From Kalaharituber pfeilii (Eukaryota; Ascomycota; Pezizomycetes; Pezizales; Pezizaceae): a DNA stretch of 64,000 bases. The DNA lies in contig WHUZ01000005.1 of NCBI GenBank assembly GCA_015179045.1, positions 1,302,001-1,366,000 of the forward strand, in the 5' to 3' direction. Under the pieces are notes generated by a model. That model did no database searches. It was given only the letters and a program-made list of their open reading frames with translations, and was not told where the DNA came from. The position numbers were made by a program, and so were the translations under genes. Below are positions 46,224 to 58,652 of the stretch, piece by piece (positions within the stretch are counted from its first letter, which is position 1; each line of letters opens with the position of its first letter).

Positions 46224-46373
46224 GCTTTTTTATCCAATAAGATAGGTTACCTGCTTAGACAGGTTGGAGTGGGGAGGTCAATTATTGTGCTATATACATC
46301 AGTCGGAGCTATGACAGATACACACATGAATAGTAAACTATACAGGAGCAAGATAAGAGGTAATAGACACCTG

Positions 46374-46652
46374 TTTCAATTCGAGTTCAACAAAGTCAAG
46401 TACTTTTCAAGGCGATGAAGTGCCAGTGCAGCTTGTTCATCCTCTAGAACTGTAGTACCAGGACTTCGTTGAACGGAGCTCTTGATCACAGACAATGCGT
46501 TGCCTGCCTCCAGATATGAGACGGGTTCATGCTCCTCTGGTTCATCTTGGTCCTGATCAGTTGAGTCTTCAGCTGTAAGCTCTGGCCAACAAGCATCAAT
46601 TAAGTGATCCTATGTCACTTCCTCTGTGTCTTCAATTATCGCGTCAGCTTGG
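46374..46652 (-). pseudogene. C-terminal fragment of a pogo/Tigger-type (DDE) transposase
   Basis: The minus-strand frame reads DHLIDACWPELTAEDSTDQD, then EPEEHEPVSYLEAGNALSVI, RSPGTTVLEDEQAALALHRL and EKYLTLLNSN before a stop. One in-frame TAG precedes DHLIDACW and the upstream part is scrambled, so it is dead. The acidic tail with a leucine-rich end is typical of the C-terminus downstream of the DDE domain in pogo-family transposases; the catalytic part itself was not recognised, so the family call leans on the TIRs. Confidence 0.55.
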
Positions 46653-47418
46653 ATCCATAATTTCGGTGACCTCAATATTGACAGTATTACAGCCTTCAGT
46701 TCTGACACAACCTTGTATGTGTAATATCAACGCCAATACAGTCCAAGATATCTGCTAGAGGGTCCTCGAATGCAAGAAAAAGTGTTCTAACAGTCTCATG
46801 TTCCTTGCCAATATTCGCACTATACAATATGACAAGTCCAATTACTATGTAAATCCGGGAAATGGGCCGGCAAAGATGCCATCCATTCAATAATTTAATA
46901 ATGAAAATATCTAATAATCTACACTAGCCCAAGCTCGAGCTGGCGAAGTTCATCCAATATGACAGGTTTGACTGTACTGATCATGATCACTTACACGTTG
47001 TTGACGTTGATATCCTATGACGCCTCTGATCCCAGCGTGTACGCGTACGGCCGGACCTACTCGAGGTCGTCTGTGTATGGTCTACCAAAGGCTCCGGTTC
47101 TGTATAATGGTTCGAAGGTTCTTAAGGTTATTTTTCTTATTTGAATCGGGGCTGTTGCAGGGCAGGAGTCACCCCAATGGGCAAGATTGTCAAGGTATCA
47201 TCAATGTACAATCGTGCTGAGAGGTCTGAAGATTTCAATACCGTCATAATCTCGAACCTGCAATGCTTCACATGCCCTTTCAAGTGGACAACTGCCGAAG
47301 TGGTACAACGCCAAGACATACAGAAAGAGAGTTCAGTAGTTCTATAAGCAGACTAGGCGCCCTACAACCAACTTGGTTCATTCTGTTTACTTCTCTTTTT
47401 TTTTTTTTTTTTTGTATC

Positions 47419-47452
47419 ATTACTCGCATGCCGCCCTATAGGCTATGGCGAG
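47419..47452 (+). repeat. Solo end of the ATTACTC TIR family
   Basis: ATTACTCGCATGCC, then CTATAGGCTATGGCGAG, near-identical to the left end of the element at 16158. It is immediately preceded by a poly-T run, as at 16141-16160. No matching right end was found downstream. Confidence 0.6.
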
Positions 47453-48935
47453 TGTTTACTTCTCCAGAAGGCTTTTCATTATTATAGCGAACAAGCCTCA
47501 GAAGTCGGTGGCCAGTGCCCTCTGCATTCTATATCACTCTCCACCCATTGGCATGACAATCTGATATGCCCTTCAGGCTTTCAGATAATTTGTCTCACCA
47601 GACACCGGCATTCCACACAACACAGTCTGGACGTTTTGTTTCATTCGAATTAGGAAATCAGTTCAACCGTTTATTGCCCACAGACTCCGAGTAAAGGCAG
47701 TTTATGCGTTCAGTGTTGTCAGCACATATGTATTTTATTGGTTCCACGTAGAACCTTTCCGCCCACGCGAATAATTGTTAAGCCTACAGGTCTCAAGGTT
47801 CAATGAGGTTATCCCTTGCGGCTGTGAGCAATTTCAGCACTCTTCGAGAAAATCACCGAAAAGTCAATAGATAGCTTGAATCTTAGGATAAATATGGATT
47901 TGGAAATAAGCGGCAGAATGATTAGGATTGTTGTTTGTGTTTTCCATTTTCAACACAGATCAAATCTCCCACAGTAGAATAACTTTTTCTGGCGTTCTTC
48001 GTCATAATGCCACGTTCGGATGTCAGTTTTGTTTGTCGACAAAAAATGCTAGACATATTTGGAATTTGATATTATTGCGAATGGTAGCTTTGGAAATTAG
48101 AAAAAAAATAATAGTCATCTAAGTCCACTTCAAGTTTCAAATTCTTCCTCAGAGGCATTAGTAGCTAAGGTAATTGCATATAGTAGGAATGCTCATGTTT
48201 CTTTCTCTTTGGCTAGAGCCTTCGATCGATTTCTACTTCGGTTTCTTACCATTAGCAGTACAGTTGCGACGAAGGAACGGCGTCCCTTGGGGCGAGAAGA
48301 AATGTCCAGAAGAGGGCTGCTCTACTGTTAACGAATTGCATGTTATCTTGGGTTACCCTGTTGTAAGGGAGCGGGGGATAGAACGGTCTGCCGGCTTGGC
48401 ATACCGGTCTCGGGTCGTAGGTGCTAGCCCACTTCGACAAGAGAAAGACTGAGAATAAGAGGGAGCGACTGTATTAGACTAAAGTACATATCCCCTTCTT
48501 ACATGAGTTGCATGGCAAGGGGCCATCTACAGGTGGAGAATGAACAGATATTTGTACACAAAGTGAACGAACACTTAGCTGATGAACAAGAGAGAACATG
48601 AGAGAAGACTACTAAGGTGCTCAACACATGATAACAATCTGCCCTTTCAATCCAGTGGGGACGATCCCTATGTTAGCGTGTGCCTAGTCCCCCCATCATG
48701 AGTCGTACTGCGGTCATTGCTATGTCAACCCATCGTTCGGCTGCTGCTAAGTCGGCTGTAATCGGCTGTTCGTTATTCGGCAACTCGACTCGGCTTACCC
48801 GTCATTACACCTGTTTATTCTTCTGAGTGTCTGGCATTTCTGAAAGAGTTGGGTTATCGGAAGCATCAAGGTCAGTTATAATCCTTAATGTCGTAAAATG
48901 CAAGGAAAGACGAGGTGCATAAAGTTCATATTTTT

Positions 48936-48970
<35 letters not shown>

Positions 48971-49200
48971 AAGTCTATCGTGGATAAGGTGGATGAAGGT
49001 ATAAGGCAGGTTTCAGAGAATGATGATTTTCTTGTTTGGTGTTTAGCTGCTATCTATTGAGGAGATTGTGGTATGTGTGTTTTTGATAGGTGGTTGCATT
49101 CGATATCTATAAGGAATGCGGGTGAGATTCATAGTTTTTAATTAATTATGCCAGGGATGTGCTCTTTATAAAGAAAGGACGTTTTCCCTTGTCTTCAAAA

Positions 49201-49202
<2 letters not shown>

Positions 49203-49243
<41 letters not shown>
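49203..49243. repeat. (CA)n microsatellite
   Basis: About 20 uninterrupted AC dinucleotides. Confidence 0.97.
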
Positions 49244-49247
<4 letters not shown>

Positions 49248-50096
49248 CCAGGCAAGTCCCTTATTATGCTAGTTTTATAATGTGGCCCAAGGGGTTGTGG
49301 TAGGCAGTCTGAATATATGGTTCGGCAACACGGCGGCGCTGGCACTACAGGTTATTTTCAGCACTTGGGGGCAAGTCATGAAGAATATAGCATATATATG
49401 TACAATTGATATCCACTCCTCCCAAATTCTCCCGTAGACAAGCTTCTAAGCAAAGTTCAGGCCACAAATTTCAATTAAGGATGCCCCTTGATGCTTCCGT
49501 TCTTGCAAGGTTGTTGTCTTGTATCTTTACTACCATTACCTCACAGTTACTGTACCTTCGTTATTCAAATCATAAATTCACATAATTAACTGTCCCCGAG
49601 ATTCGATGCCCTCCCCCCTTACACATACGTTGATACGTTGGTTCACATTTCGAAAGGAAAGGCCATCCGATATATCTGTCCGGTTTGGACTTGAAAATTC
49701 AAATATCCAAGGAAAGGTTCACATAAGTCACAAAGGTGTAAATACACAAGCAAAAAAGAAAAAAAAGAAAAAAAACTACTCCCAGACCATTACCTCTGCA
49801 AAAGCTGCAAAAGCTGCAAAAACAAGAACTTCAAACGACGGGGGATACGAAACAAACAAAAAGACGATTGCAACAAAGCGCTTCACAAGCTATGTGGGTA
49901 TCATCCTCACTATTCTGTTCCAAAAACAGTTTACAACTGCACTAGACCCTTTGCTTTGCTTAGATTATATGTTCGTATAACAGGTTCATCTCATTCATTC
50001 TCATTCATATTTGATGATACAAATTAGTATTGTCGAATTCTCCATGGGCATCCATTTTTAGTACCTAAAGCCCTCCCTTGTAGACTCTACTGTAGA

Positions 50097-51714
50097 CTAT
50101 ACACGTACCTACATTAGCAATTCACACCCCTCGTTTAAGGATTTATTGGATTCAAATACTCACCACTGGGCTAACCGGAGACTCATCAACCCCCGCCCCT
50201 GTGTCAATCCTCGGCACCCTCCCCGTGGCCGCTGGACTCGTCCTTGGCCCTCTTCCCGGAAATGTAAGTGGTGCGGGTATAACTGGATTTTGGAATGGAT
50301 TCTCTAAGTCCGGTGGTCCATCGTTCCTAGCTGCAAGATCAACCGGATTTGGTACTGCTGCCTTTGCCTCCGCCTCTTGCATCTCGATAGATTCCTTTAT
50401 AGCGTCAAATCTGGCAAGGGCAATTCGAAGAATGTCATTTGTCTCGATGAGAGTAGACATGGTGTCGCTGTCTGGAGGAGGGGAGTCGCAGGTAATAAAG
50501 TCCTGCATGGATGTAGAGGCGGAACGGCAGCGGTGGACGAATTCCTATCTTGTATGAGCGCTGGGTATAGCACATGATTTCCAGAGTGTAAACATACTTT
50601 GATAAGCTCGTTTTCCAGAACTTCATTCCTTGGTGTGCTCCCAAGTACCTGGTGGAGTAACTTGGCACTCATTTGGGCCTCTGATATCCTACCAGCCAAT
50701 TCGTCCAATGGAGGAAGGGATGTCATAGCCACTCTTCTAGAGTTTCTGGGATATCCCAATTGCTGGGGATTCGTTGACTGCTTTAGTCCTAGTTATCAGT
50801 ATTCAATCCCCCATTCCCAAATGCATATGACCACTTACCATCAATGACTGTGGCTGGTACCTCGACATAATGATCTTCTGCTTATGCCAAACTGCCATCA
50901 AGTGCTGCAAACCCTCATCATCCTTCTTGCTATGCTCGAAATGATCCAGAGTTTCTGCCAGCAACTGCCTAACGCCAGGGTCCCTGGATTGCTTGAAAAG
51001 CTCTTTAACCTTCTCCGCAAACCTCTCATCCAAATTCCTTGTAAACGTTCTCCCCGGGTTATCCGCCAGAATCCTCATCACCATCACGGCATTGTATTGT
51101 AATTGTGGCTCAGAAAGGTACTTTGTATCCAAGTATTTCTTTATCATCGATGCAGCTTCTTTTGCTGCAGTAGGGGAGCATTCTGCTGAGTCCACGATGG
51201 TGGGAAGAAATAGGACTTCTTCACCCTGACGGCGTTGGGGAGTAGGTGAGCGACCACTGGACTTAGGCTCGCGGCGGTAGGAGATTGCAAACTGAAAAGA
51301 AAGAGTCTTGCCTACCGACTGATGTGAGTCTTTAGATACGCCGGATTCGCAAAAGCCTTTCTACTCTCTACAGTCAGCCTTGGGACTCTTAACTTGGATC
51401 AACTCAATACCAGCATGGAGGTATGTCATACAATTGCTCTGCGAATATTTGCCTCAGGGGTGTCGTCATTAGGTAGCAGTCGTGAAGTCCTCGCATCGGC
51501 TGGTCTTGCAGCTGGTCCCACGGCTGCTGCAGGTTGATCGGGTGTTCCTTCTTGCTTCTCCTTGCTGCCTAAGAATCGCATCGCATGAGCATGAGCGCGC
51601 GCTGCACCGACGATACCAAAAATTGCCCGAACTTGTATCCGCGCCGGCAAGTGCCCGAGCGGATGAAAGCTACTTACCCTCATTCCTCTTGAGCCCTGTA
51701 AATATCTTTTTCAT
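50097..51714 (-). CDS. VHS-like/GAT-domain trafficking adaptor (Lsb5/GGA-related)
   Basis: Six exons (51714-51678, 51568-51432, 51360-50839, 50780-50598, 50544-50164, 50108-50097) give 423 aa. Proteins of this class bind ubiquitin and clathrin-coat partners at endosomes and the trans-Golgi. The start MKKIFTGLKRNEG leads into a disordered linker, then a VHS/ENTH-like helical part (EEVLFLPTIVDSAECSPTAA; QLQYNAVMVMRILADNPGRT; VRQLLAETLDHF) and a GAT three-helix bundle (PPLDELAGRISEAQMSAKLL; NEVLENELIKEFVHRCRSAS; STLIETNDILRIALARFDAI). The tail is proline-rich with NPF (ENPFQNP), a possible EH-domain ligand. The last exon is only 12 nt (V-R-V-stop), chosen because a TGCTAAT branch and TAG acceptor follow a perfect GTGAGT donor; reading through would instead end V-S-I. 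One codon at the exon 4 acceptor is ambiguous. Confidence 0.78.
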
Positions 51715-54075
51715 CGTGACCGTATACTGTATTATTCCCCTCCCCGTCTAGAGCAGCCTGGAATCAGGCTCCGATTATTTAACTGATTGACCGTTCGCTT
51801 CTGAGTGTGTGCACTCGGTGATGGACTAGGCGCAGCTGTGTCCAAGACCTGTCCGAGTTCCTCGCTTCGATTTAGATGATCTCTGAAGATAGGGTGAGAA
51901 GTCGGTGTGCAAGGAGACAGGTCGAGCCCAGGTTTGGAAGCTGAATCGATGCTGATGATGCGCGGAAGAGAAGACTCGGACCTTGTCAGCCCTAGAAATT
52001 AGCTGGTTGCTTGTACTGGAGGTTTGTTCGCTAAGTACTTCATTCAAGCAGCGGGGAGCATGTCAGGTAAAAGGGAAACGATGCGACCCCGTAATCCACT
52101 GTACTTAGCACCCTCTTTGAGCGGAAAGACTCGCCGTATGAAGTGCGGACTGCCAGGGTCCATATTATATTTTTCATCGCTGTATAACTAATTATTCAAG
52201 CACGGCACTGATTACAGGCCCTCGAAACTCATCACGTACACATGTGGCGTTGGCTGCCGGGGTACCAGCAGCGCGGAGGGGGCCAAGAGTGCTTCCCACA
52301 CGCTGCTCGAGAATCCACTGGACAAGAGACAAAACTCGTGATCGGGATGCTCGCAGCGCAGGGTTTGACCAAGGGGCCATATTTGACGATCTTCTCAATC
52401 CCTATTGTTCCCCCACCATACCAGGCTCTATCTCAGCGGAAAAACGCCCTCCTGGCTCGAAATTGCGTCCTTGGTGAGGCAATACAGGGATGGGGAAACC
52501 CACAAGGGGCGATTGTACAGAGGACTCTCATTACTATTTCCTAATCGTCATCGCTCGGGATCTTTACCGCCGGCCTGTTGGTAAGCTGGGCGACCACGAC
52601 TCGATACAATGCAGAACCAAACGCGCATCAACGGTCACGCAACTCGGAGCTTCATCCAGCTACACCGCCAGTAAGCAACGTTATGGGACATGTAAGTCTT
52701 GATCCCGGCCAGGCTGCCTCAGAATGCGGTCAGCCGCCCGCTTATGCATAGTAGCCTGGTGGCGTAGATCAAACTTGGTCCTGAGCTTGGGCGCGGTACA
52801 TGTCACAGCTTTTCTCGCGACTTACTGCTACTGCAGCGTGCTCACCTTCCCTCTTTACTCCGTAAGGTCGACAAAGTGTACAGTCACCGGTGAAGCTTAT
52901 ACGCAATTCCTACAAATAATTGTAACCAGGATGTCTGTCCGAATTGTTACCGAAAGGCTTCGCAACACACCAATACCGGTATCTCCTGCGCCTTAACCCT
53001 TCCTTCCGGAACTTATTTAGCACTACCGGTTTAATACAGTTGCAACTTTAACGACTCCATTATTCCATATCCACTAGGGGTCGACAATTGACAGACGTAA
53101 CTACTCTATCTGATTGTTACTGTAGCGGTTTTCAGCGCTGTCAAGCTATCCCTACGGGTCCCCTGCTATTGTATTGGTCCTGAAAGGTCCCAGGAGTGCC
53201 GAGGAACGTTATGAGGTGTCAAAAGGCCTACTCTGGGGTTGGCAAAATTAGCTAATCAAGATCGTGAGGTCTGAGTGGCACCAGCATTGATGTGATGCGG
53301 TTTTACCAAAGTCCAAGGCTCAGTAAACCATAACTATGGTAAGATCTCACTCCATTGAGGTTCGACTTACGGGGTTCACATATCGCCTTCTGAGTAATGC
53401 CTTTTAGTTTGCGCCTCAGATAAAAGCATACGTAAGAGCTCGGGCGTTGGCATTGGCACACATTAGCATTCTCACAGCCCCACCATACTTTATCGTTGGA
53501 ACCGTCCATGGCCACGCGGCCCGAATTGAAGTTTGTAACTTTGCGGGTCAAATGTGGGCCCAAGCTCAGATATAGAGAACAATCTGACGATATCATGCAT
53601 ATAGGTGCCTCGTGACTGGCGTATATATTAAGTTTGCGTCTCCACTGCAAGCTAGAGAAAACCTTATATCGAGATGTACGGGATGCATAAGCCCGAATAT
53701 AATTGCCGGTAACAACACATGTAACAAACGCAAGGTTATTAGTTGAACACAAACAGTTTTAACTACTTTAGCATGTGCTAGTTCTTGTTGAAGGTGAGGA
53801 ATTCCACTCGGGCCGCAAGTAATACTCAAGGTTTAATTTGGAGGAGCTGGTTGCCGAGGAAATGAACGCTACGTTAGTTCCAGAATGAGGTTCAAATTAA
53901 GTACCTCTTAAGCCTACTGCCAGCCCAAGTTGTAGTGGTCGCCACTGGGTTTGTCGTCGTCAACATCGTTCGCAAGCAAAGTCCGCATTGCCACTGGAAA
54001 GATCTGTAAGCTTTAGCTGCATTAATCCTCTGATCTACTTACTGCTTTTGGCTAAGAACTAGTAGCCCCCCATAA

Positions 54076-54118
54076 GCTAGTCTCGGTCTGGTTACGAGAC
54101 TACCCATAAGCTAAACAT
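54076..54118. repeat. Short foldback related to the 38281 element
   Basis: TAGTCTCG and CGAGACTA flank GTCTGGTTA; the unit is itself flanked by direct CCATAAGCTA copies. GTCTGGTT(A)CGAGACT matches the right arm of the 88-bp foldback at 38281-38368 with one extra base. Confidence 0.5.
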
Positions 54119-54589
54119 AGCCGGACCATCGGTATTTTATTTCATTTTCGTGTATATATCATATCAATGTATGTGTGTGTTTGAGACACCCGCGCTCAAA
54201 TTTCCGCTTCCATAAAAGTTAAGCTTTAAGCAAGCATCAATCATGTCCGATCCACTATACACGATTAATAAATACTCAACTCTTTGGCAATTTAATCGCC
54301 TAGTACTACTTCCCTATATAGATATCCTTATCTATGCCAGGAGTTCTCAGTTGCAGGGTATAGTGTGCGGTAACCAAGGGGTAATTTCAAATTTTTATGA
54401 GCACATCGACGGAGTGACTATATACAGTTCAGGGTAATGCCATTGCGCATATACTATAGCCTAATATCTAACGTACCTACAGTTTACCCCTATTTATGGT
54501 CCTATATTCCGGGAAGCTCATATTGAAGCTTCAATTACGGCCCAATTACAGTACTAGTAGATTTCAGTTTGATGTATCATACATATATA

Positions 54590-55165
54590 ACTGTGCTGGG
54601 GCCATTCGTAACAAACGTTCCAGTCACCACTGGTCCGGGCTACTCAGTAGCACTACGGTTCATGACTGGCCCGGACCACTCACAACAAGCGTACTTGTAC
54701 AACACTGTATTGACCTTTTTTCACTACGGAAACTAATATCATAGAACAGGTTAGTTGCAGTTGCCACATTATGATACTTGAGATTTTATTCAACTCTTCA
54801 AAGTATTTGTTTATTTACATGTTTGATTACTCATATACTCTCTTATCCTTTGGCAGTTACATGCTTTTAATATTTTTGAATCTTCTTTTATACATCTGTA
54901 TTATAGTATGATTCTCCACAATTTGCTATAGAGGAGTATTTTGCTGAAGAGAAAGCATTTCGCTGAAGAGGGTTCCGCACTCTTAACGGCAGTTTGGTTG
55001 GGTTCGAAGTTAACCGTAGAGTACGCGCGTAGTAGGCGTGTAGGTATTGTAGAGCATAGTGCTTTGTACAGAGAAAAAAATCATGAACCGTGGTGCTACT
55101 GAGTAGCCCGGGCCAGTCACCGCCAGTAGTGACTGAATCACTGTTACGAATGGCCCGGCACATAA
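54590..55165. mobile_element. Inverted-repeat element of ~0.57 kb (MITE-like)
   Basis: Long imperfect terminal repeats: the left arm reads GGGCCATTCGTAACA, then GGGCTACTCAGTAGCAC and ACGGTTCATGA (to ~54665); the right arm (55081-55165) is the reverse complement with a small indel. Arms are ~65-75 bp. GTGCTGGGGCC / GTGCCGGGCC at the extreme ends resembles hAT-type termini but no clean 8-bp duplication is seen. No frame inside codes for a transposase. Confidence 0.75.
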
Positions 55166-55529
55166 CCATCAACTGGCGCAATATCGTTGATGTATTTATA
55201 GTATCTAACCCTTTCATAAACGTAATGTCAATTTTCAACAGAATAGGTGATCTTCGCCGAATTATCCATTCGACTTCAGTCTTTCTGATTTAACCAAACT
55301 TGTCAGTGGTATGTATGGTATGTATATCCTACCTGGCCAGACGCTGGTGTATCCCAAGGTGTACTGTTCCTAATCTGCACTCCCCCTCTGAAGCAAGTAC
55401 ATACATGCTTCATAAGTACTTTGGTACTATATATAGTCTTGCTTCATAGTGTGTCTGTCGCACTTTTGAAGTATCCTGAATGCAGTCTTGGACCCTCTCC
55501 GGAGAATTGAACTCTCAGATATACTGGGC

Positions 55530-55560
<31 letters not shown>

Positions 55561-55574
55561 GAAAAGAAAAGAAA
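55530..55574. repeat. (GAAAA)n tract
   Basis: A-run followed by about seven GAAAA units. Confidence 0.95.
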
Positions 55575-56092
55575 CCTTTACACAAGATTTTTGTATCTAC
55601 TATTCTATCCTCTCAGCCTTAGGTTTGAAGAAACTCTAATGGTGTTCCTATGTATAGCCTTCGCTGTCGACAATAAGAGCCAGGGAATGTAGTCAATTCG
55701 AAGGTAAAGAAGAAAATCATTCGTAGGTAGTAAAGACCACTAATGCATAGCCAGTGGAAGCAACGGTAATAGAAACGAAAAATGAAGAACAATCAAATAG
55801 CGCAAATTGCAATCGAAATCCCGCCAACACCGCTTAACAGAAGCCAAGTTGAAGAAAGGGAACAAAAGAGTAAGATAAAACATCATAAATCTCTGTTGAA
55901 TATCCCCCTTCCCAATAATCTAAAAGACAGAAATTGGGGAAAAAAAAACAAAAAAAACCGCTCTTGCTTAGTGGGGAAAGGTCCAGTACTCGGACGCATG
56001 CTAACAAAGATATAAACAGGCCATAGATCATGTGCTTCATCGTCGTACATAACATGAATCCTCTAAGAGCTATCTGGCGAAAAAAGGGATGC

Positions 56093-57851
56093 CTAGATGA
56101 ATATCGTTGCTCCTTTCTGCGCCATCAGGAATTTGCAACCTAACCTCTGCTCACTTTCCAACTTGACCAAATTCTGGTATATCCCCTCTCGACTGTTGAC
56201 CCCGTCCTCCAGTGTATCTTTCACATGGATTACCACGATCAAGAGCCCCGCTAGCGGCAATGGAGGTGACGAACTCTTGAATGCCTCAGAATGTTTTCTT
56301 GTGCTATTTCCGTTCGTAGGTGCGGATTCCTCCCTCTTGCTAGGTTCGGGTTCTTCCTTGGGTATAGATTCTTCTGGTTTGTTAATCGGCCCCGATTGCG
56401 ACAACGAAATTTCTGACGGGAAATCTTCAGCGTCCAAAGCAATGCACTTTGGACTCACGGCTGCGTCAATATTTCGGCAGGACCCATGATGCTCGCCGGT
56501 AGACACATGATCTTCCATCAAGCAAGAATATAATTTAGGACTATTCGAAGGATCCTCTCGTGTAGTTCTATGCGGGCTCAGCCATCTCCTCTCAGCGATG
56601 TCCCCGTCGTCATTCCAATATCCCATACTCAGTCTCTTCCGCTTTCTATTACTTGTTTTCCAATCCGGGTCCGTCTCTATATTGGTTTCTCTAGATTCTC
56701 GCTGTAACAATTCCTCATCTGCAGCTTCTTCCCTTAATAAAACAACCCGCTTGGCCAAAGTCGCCAATTCATCTATAAGGTGCTTTGGGTTTAGGTGACC
56801 AAAAAGATACTCATCTGGTTGACAGTTATCAAAAGAACATTCGATAAATACCGCCCTAAGCTTTCCCTCAACTATTTTCTTCGCAGCCGCGTTCCAGACT
56901 TCAAAATTTCGGGGTGAGAGAGAGATGGAATCTACAATTCCATGTAAGACATCTGAGAAGAGAGTTTCATTACAGGTCGATACATACCAGGCTCTACATC
57001 ACCCCACATCATGACTTCGCACTGAGTGACCTCGTCCTTGATGAAGTACGTACTTGAGTCAAAAACGCAGGGTGTACCGGGTGAGTCAGATGCCGCGGGA
57101 CTGTGATTGCTTGATACACTTAGGCGCAGACCTGCATTGCTGCCCCTATGACTATGCTTTTTCATGCAGTGGCCGTGGCTGACTGGCCATGCCTGCACGC
57201 TTAACCCTTCTGCTACCCATATATAGTCGTAAGCAGCTTCAGGTAATCGCATATAGGTGACTAACCCTACGCCACCATCTTCATCACTCAAATTAGGCCA
57301 TATAGAGTCGTTAAAAATATGCTTGCGAATTGCAGTAATCGTATGTGGAAGGGCAGCTATCCGTTTTTTCTTTTTAATATTATTGAGGGCAGCCGAGGAG
57401 ATTGCTAAGCCAGATATATGGTCAAGATGTGAGTGCGTAATGAGAAATGTCGAAAGAAGTTCGCGGAGAATATGTGCAGCGTTTGCACGAGAGTTTTTAT
57501 GAGGGAGAGCTGCTTCCGAAAAAGGGCATATTGGAGCTGGCCCAGGAGAGTTGGATTCTGCGGCTTTGTAGGTATCCAGGATATTTACGATAGCTGATAA
57601 ATGAGTCCCTGCATCCACAGCAAGCAAAGAATTTGGCTTCCATGCTGTACTTGTGGAACGAAGGATATGTCCCGATACGTTATCTTCGCATGGCCCTCCC
57701 CCTGATCCCTGCAGATACCCGTTTCTTAGATTCTTGATTGGATGATGGCAAAAATAGAGAAACCTACTAGTATTATTACTTGGAAAGCGGGAGAGTCAGA
57801 GTGATATATTCTTGAGGTATCCAGATTGAAAGCTGATTCACGGTGCAGTAC
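56093..57851 (-). CDS. pde1: Class II (low-affinity) cyclic-nucleotide phosphodiesterase, PDE1; 5' end unresolved
   Basis: Hydrolyses cAMP to 5'-AMP and damps cAMP/PKA signalling. Three exons are clear: from at most 57851 down to 57768, then 57708-56988 and 56931-56093; all joins in frame. Text: SPAFQVIIL|GSGGGPCEDNVSG, then SLLAVDAGTHLSAIV; the metal-binding signature HSHLDH with following ISGLA (~codon 95 of the second exon); WPVSHGHC; PCVFDSSTYFIKDE; VMMWGDVEPDSISLSP; VFIECSFDNCQPDEYLFGHL; and LNPKHLIDELATLAKR. These are the metallo-beta-lactamase-fold PDE1 blocks. A ~150-residue acidic, basic-dotted insertion (~350-500) precedes the last helix GLLIVVIHVKDTL. No ATG occurs on the gene strand in frame with SPAFQVIIL before the upstream TGA at 57852-57854, so the start must lie on another upstream exon or be non-ATG. 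Confidence 0.82.
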
Positions 57852-58650
57852 TCAGATTGATGGCGAAGAAATCGTTTGAGAATTTGGGAAACGGAGAGCC
57901 TATTTGGAACACGCTAGGACACAAGCCAGCAATGGTGTACAGTATCCCTAAAAAATGACTGATGGTGATATCCGCTCCCTGTAGATCTATTTATGTGTTT
58001 ATGAATTGAATTTGCGAGTACTGGCCGTGGTTTAGTCGAAGTTGTTGGGATTTGGAGTTGAGGACTCGGGTTTGTGAACCGTGAGGTGTTGGCTTGGGAA
58101 TTCCTCTGTTACAGGTAGATGAATGTTCGAGGCGGTGTTTTTAACCTTCAGAACTTTCTGATGAACTGCAAACCCAACACACACACAGGTCAGCTCTGAT
58201 CAAGGAAACGGGAAGCTGATAACATCAAATGGAAGCAGTGAAAGACGCCATTGAGTGACCTAATGCCTCTCAGAAGCACTGTGCAGCGTTACTAGAAAAG
58301 AGCTGAGTCCGTGCCTACTCATAACCACCTGCTACAGTTCACAGAACGCACCAAGGCGGAACTGGGAATAACTCACGTTACAGTAACGGGTTGAGATATC
58401 AGAGAAGCTACGATGCTGGGGTGTTGCCCAGGAGTCGGGATAGGATGTTGAAAGTGGAATGAGTTCAGAGTGTACTAGTCGAGTGCGAGTAGGGGGGGTG
58501 GGATGGTTATTAATAAAGCTCTATCGAGAACTAGGCTAAGCCGGCGGTGTTCTTTTCTGCTGTTCACAGCAGATGGCGCCTACTGGAGAGTGCGGTCCTG
58601 TTTATCTCAGTTGGGGGGGCTCCGAGTGCCCAATTTCTCTGAACAGGGCA
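57852..58650. promoter_or_regulatory. Upstream region of pde1
   Basis: It should contain the missing first exon or start and the promoter of pde1. The few minus-strand ATGs here (58322, 58251, 58225) open only short frames without an obvious donor. A (CA)n-like stretch is near 58178. Confidence 0.3.
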
Positions 58651-58652
58651 AC

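Larger units (their letters stand above)
45842..46975 (-). mobile_element. Degenerate pogo-type DNA transposon (host of the hAT MITE)
   Basis: Bounded by 21-bp perfect inverted repeats: GTCAAACCTGTCATATTGG.. at 45844-45864 and its complement at 46952-46972. Right flank gives CAGTCAAACC next to TA (46975-46976 region), the CAGT/TA layout of pogo elements; the left end reads TATGTCAAACC, slightly eroded. A second inverted copy of the terminal core (TATCCAATAAGATAGGTTA, ~46231-46249) sits just inside, like a second transposase site. The minus strand carries the C-terminal part of a DDE/pogo-like transposase (see 46374-46652). The element is interrupted by a hAT MITE at 45890-46223. Confidence 0.7.
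46976..50096. other. Gene-poor region with simple repeats
   Basis: Contains the solo TIR end at 47419, a ~30-T run at ~48940-48969, and the CA microsatellite at 49203-49243. Open frames are short and without family resemblance. No gene was seen. Confidence 0.45.
51715..56092. other. 4.4-kb gene-poor spacer
   Basis: Includes the promoter of the GAT-protein gene at its left end, the inverted-repeat element at 54590-55165, a short foldback at 54076-54118 and the (GAAAA)n tract at 55539-55574. The largest open frame (53303-53752, minus) shows no coding character. No gene recognised. Confidence 0.45.

Noticed and set aside
48174..48452. 92-codon + frame with a signal-like N-terminus
   Set aside because: No homology, and its distal half looks like untranslated DNA; composition not convincing.
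53303..53752. 149-codon minus-strand open frame
   Set aside because: Cysteine/serine-rich, no family resemblance, no splice partners and no coding composition; probably chance.
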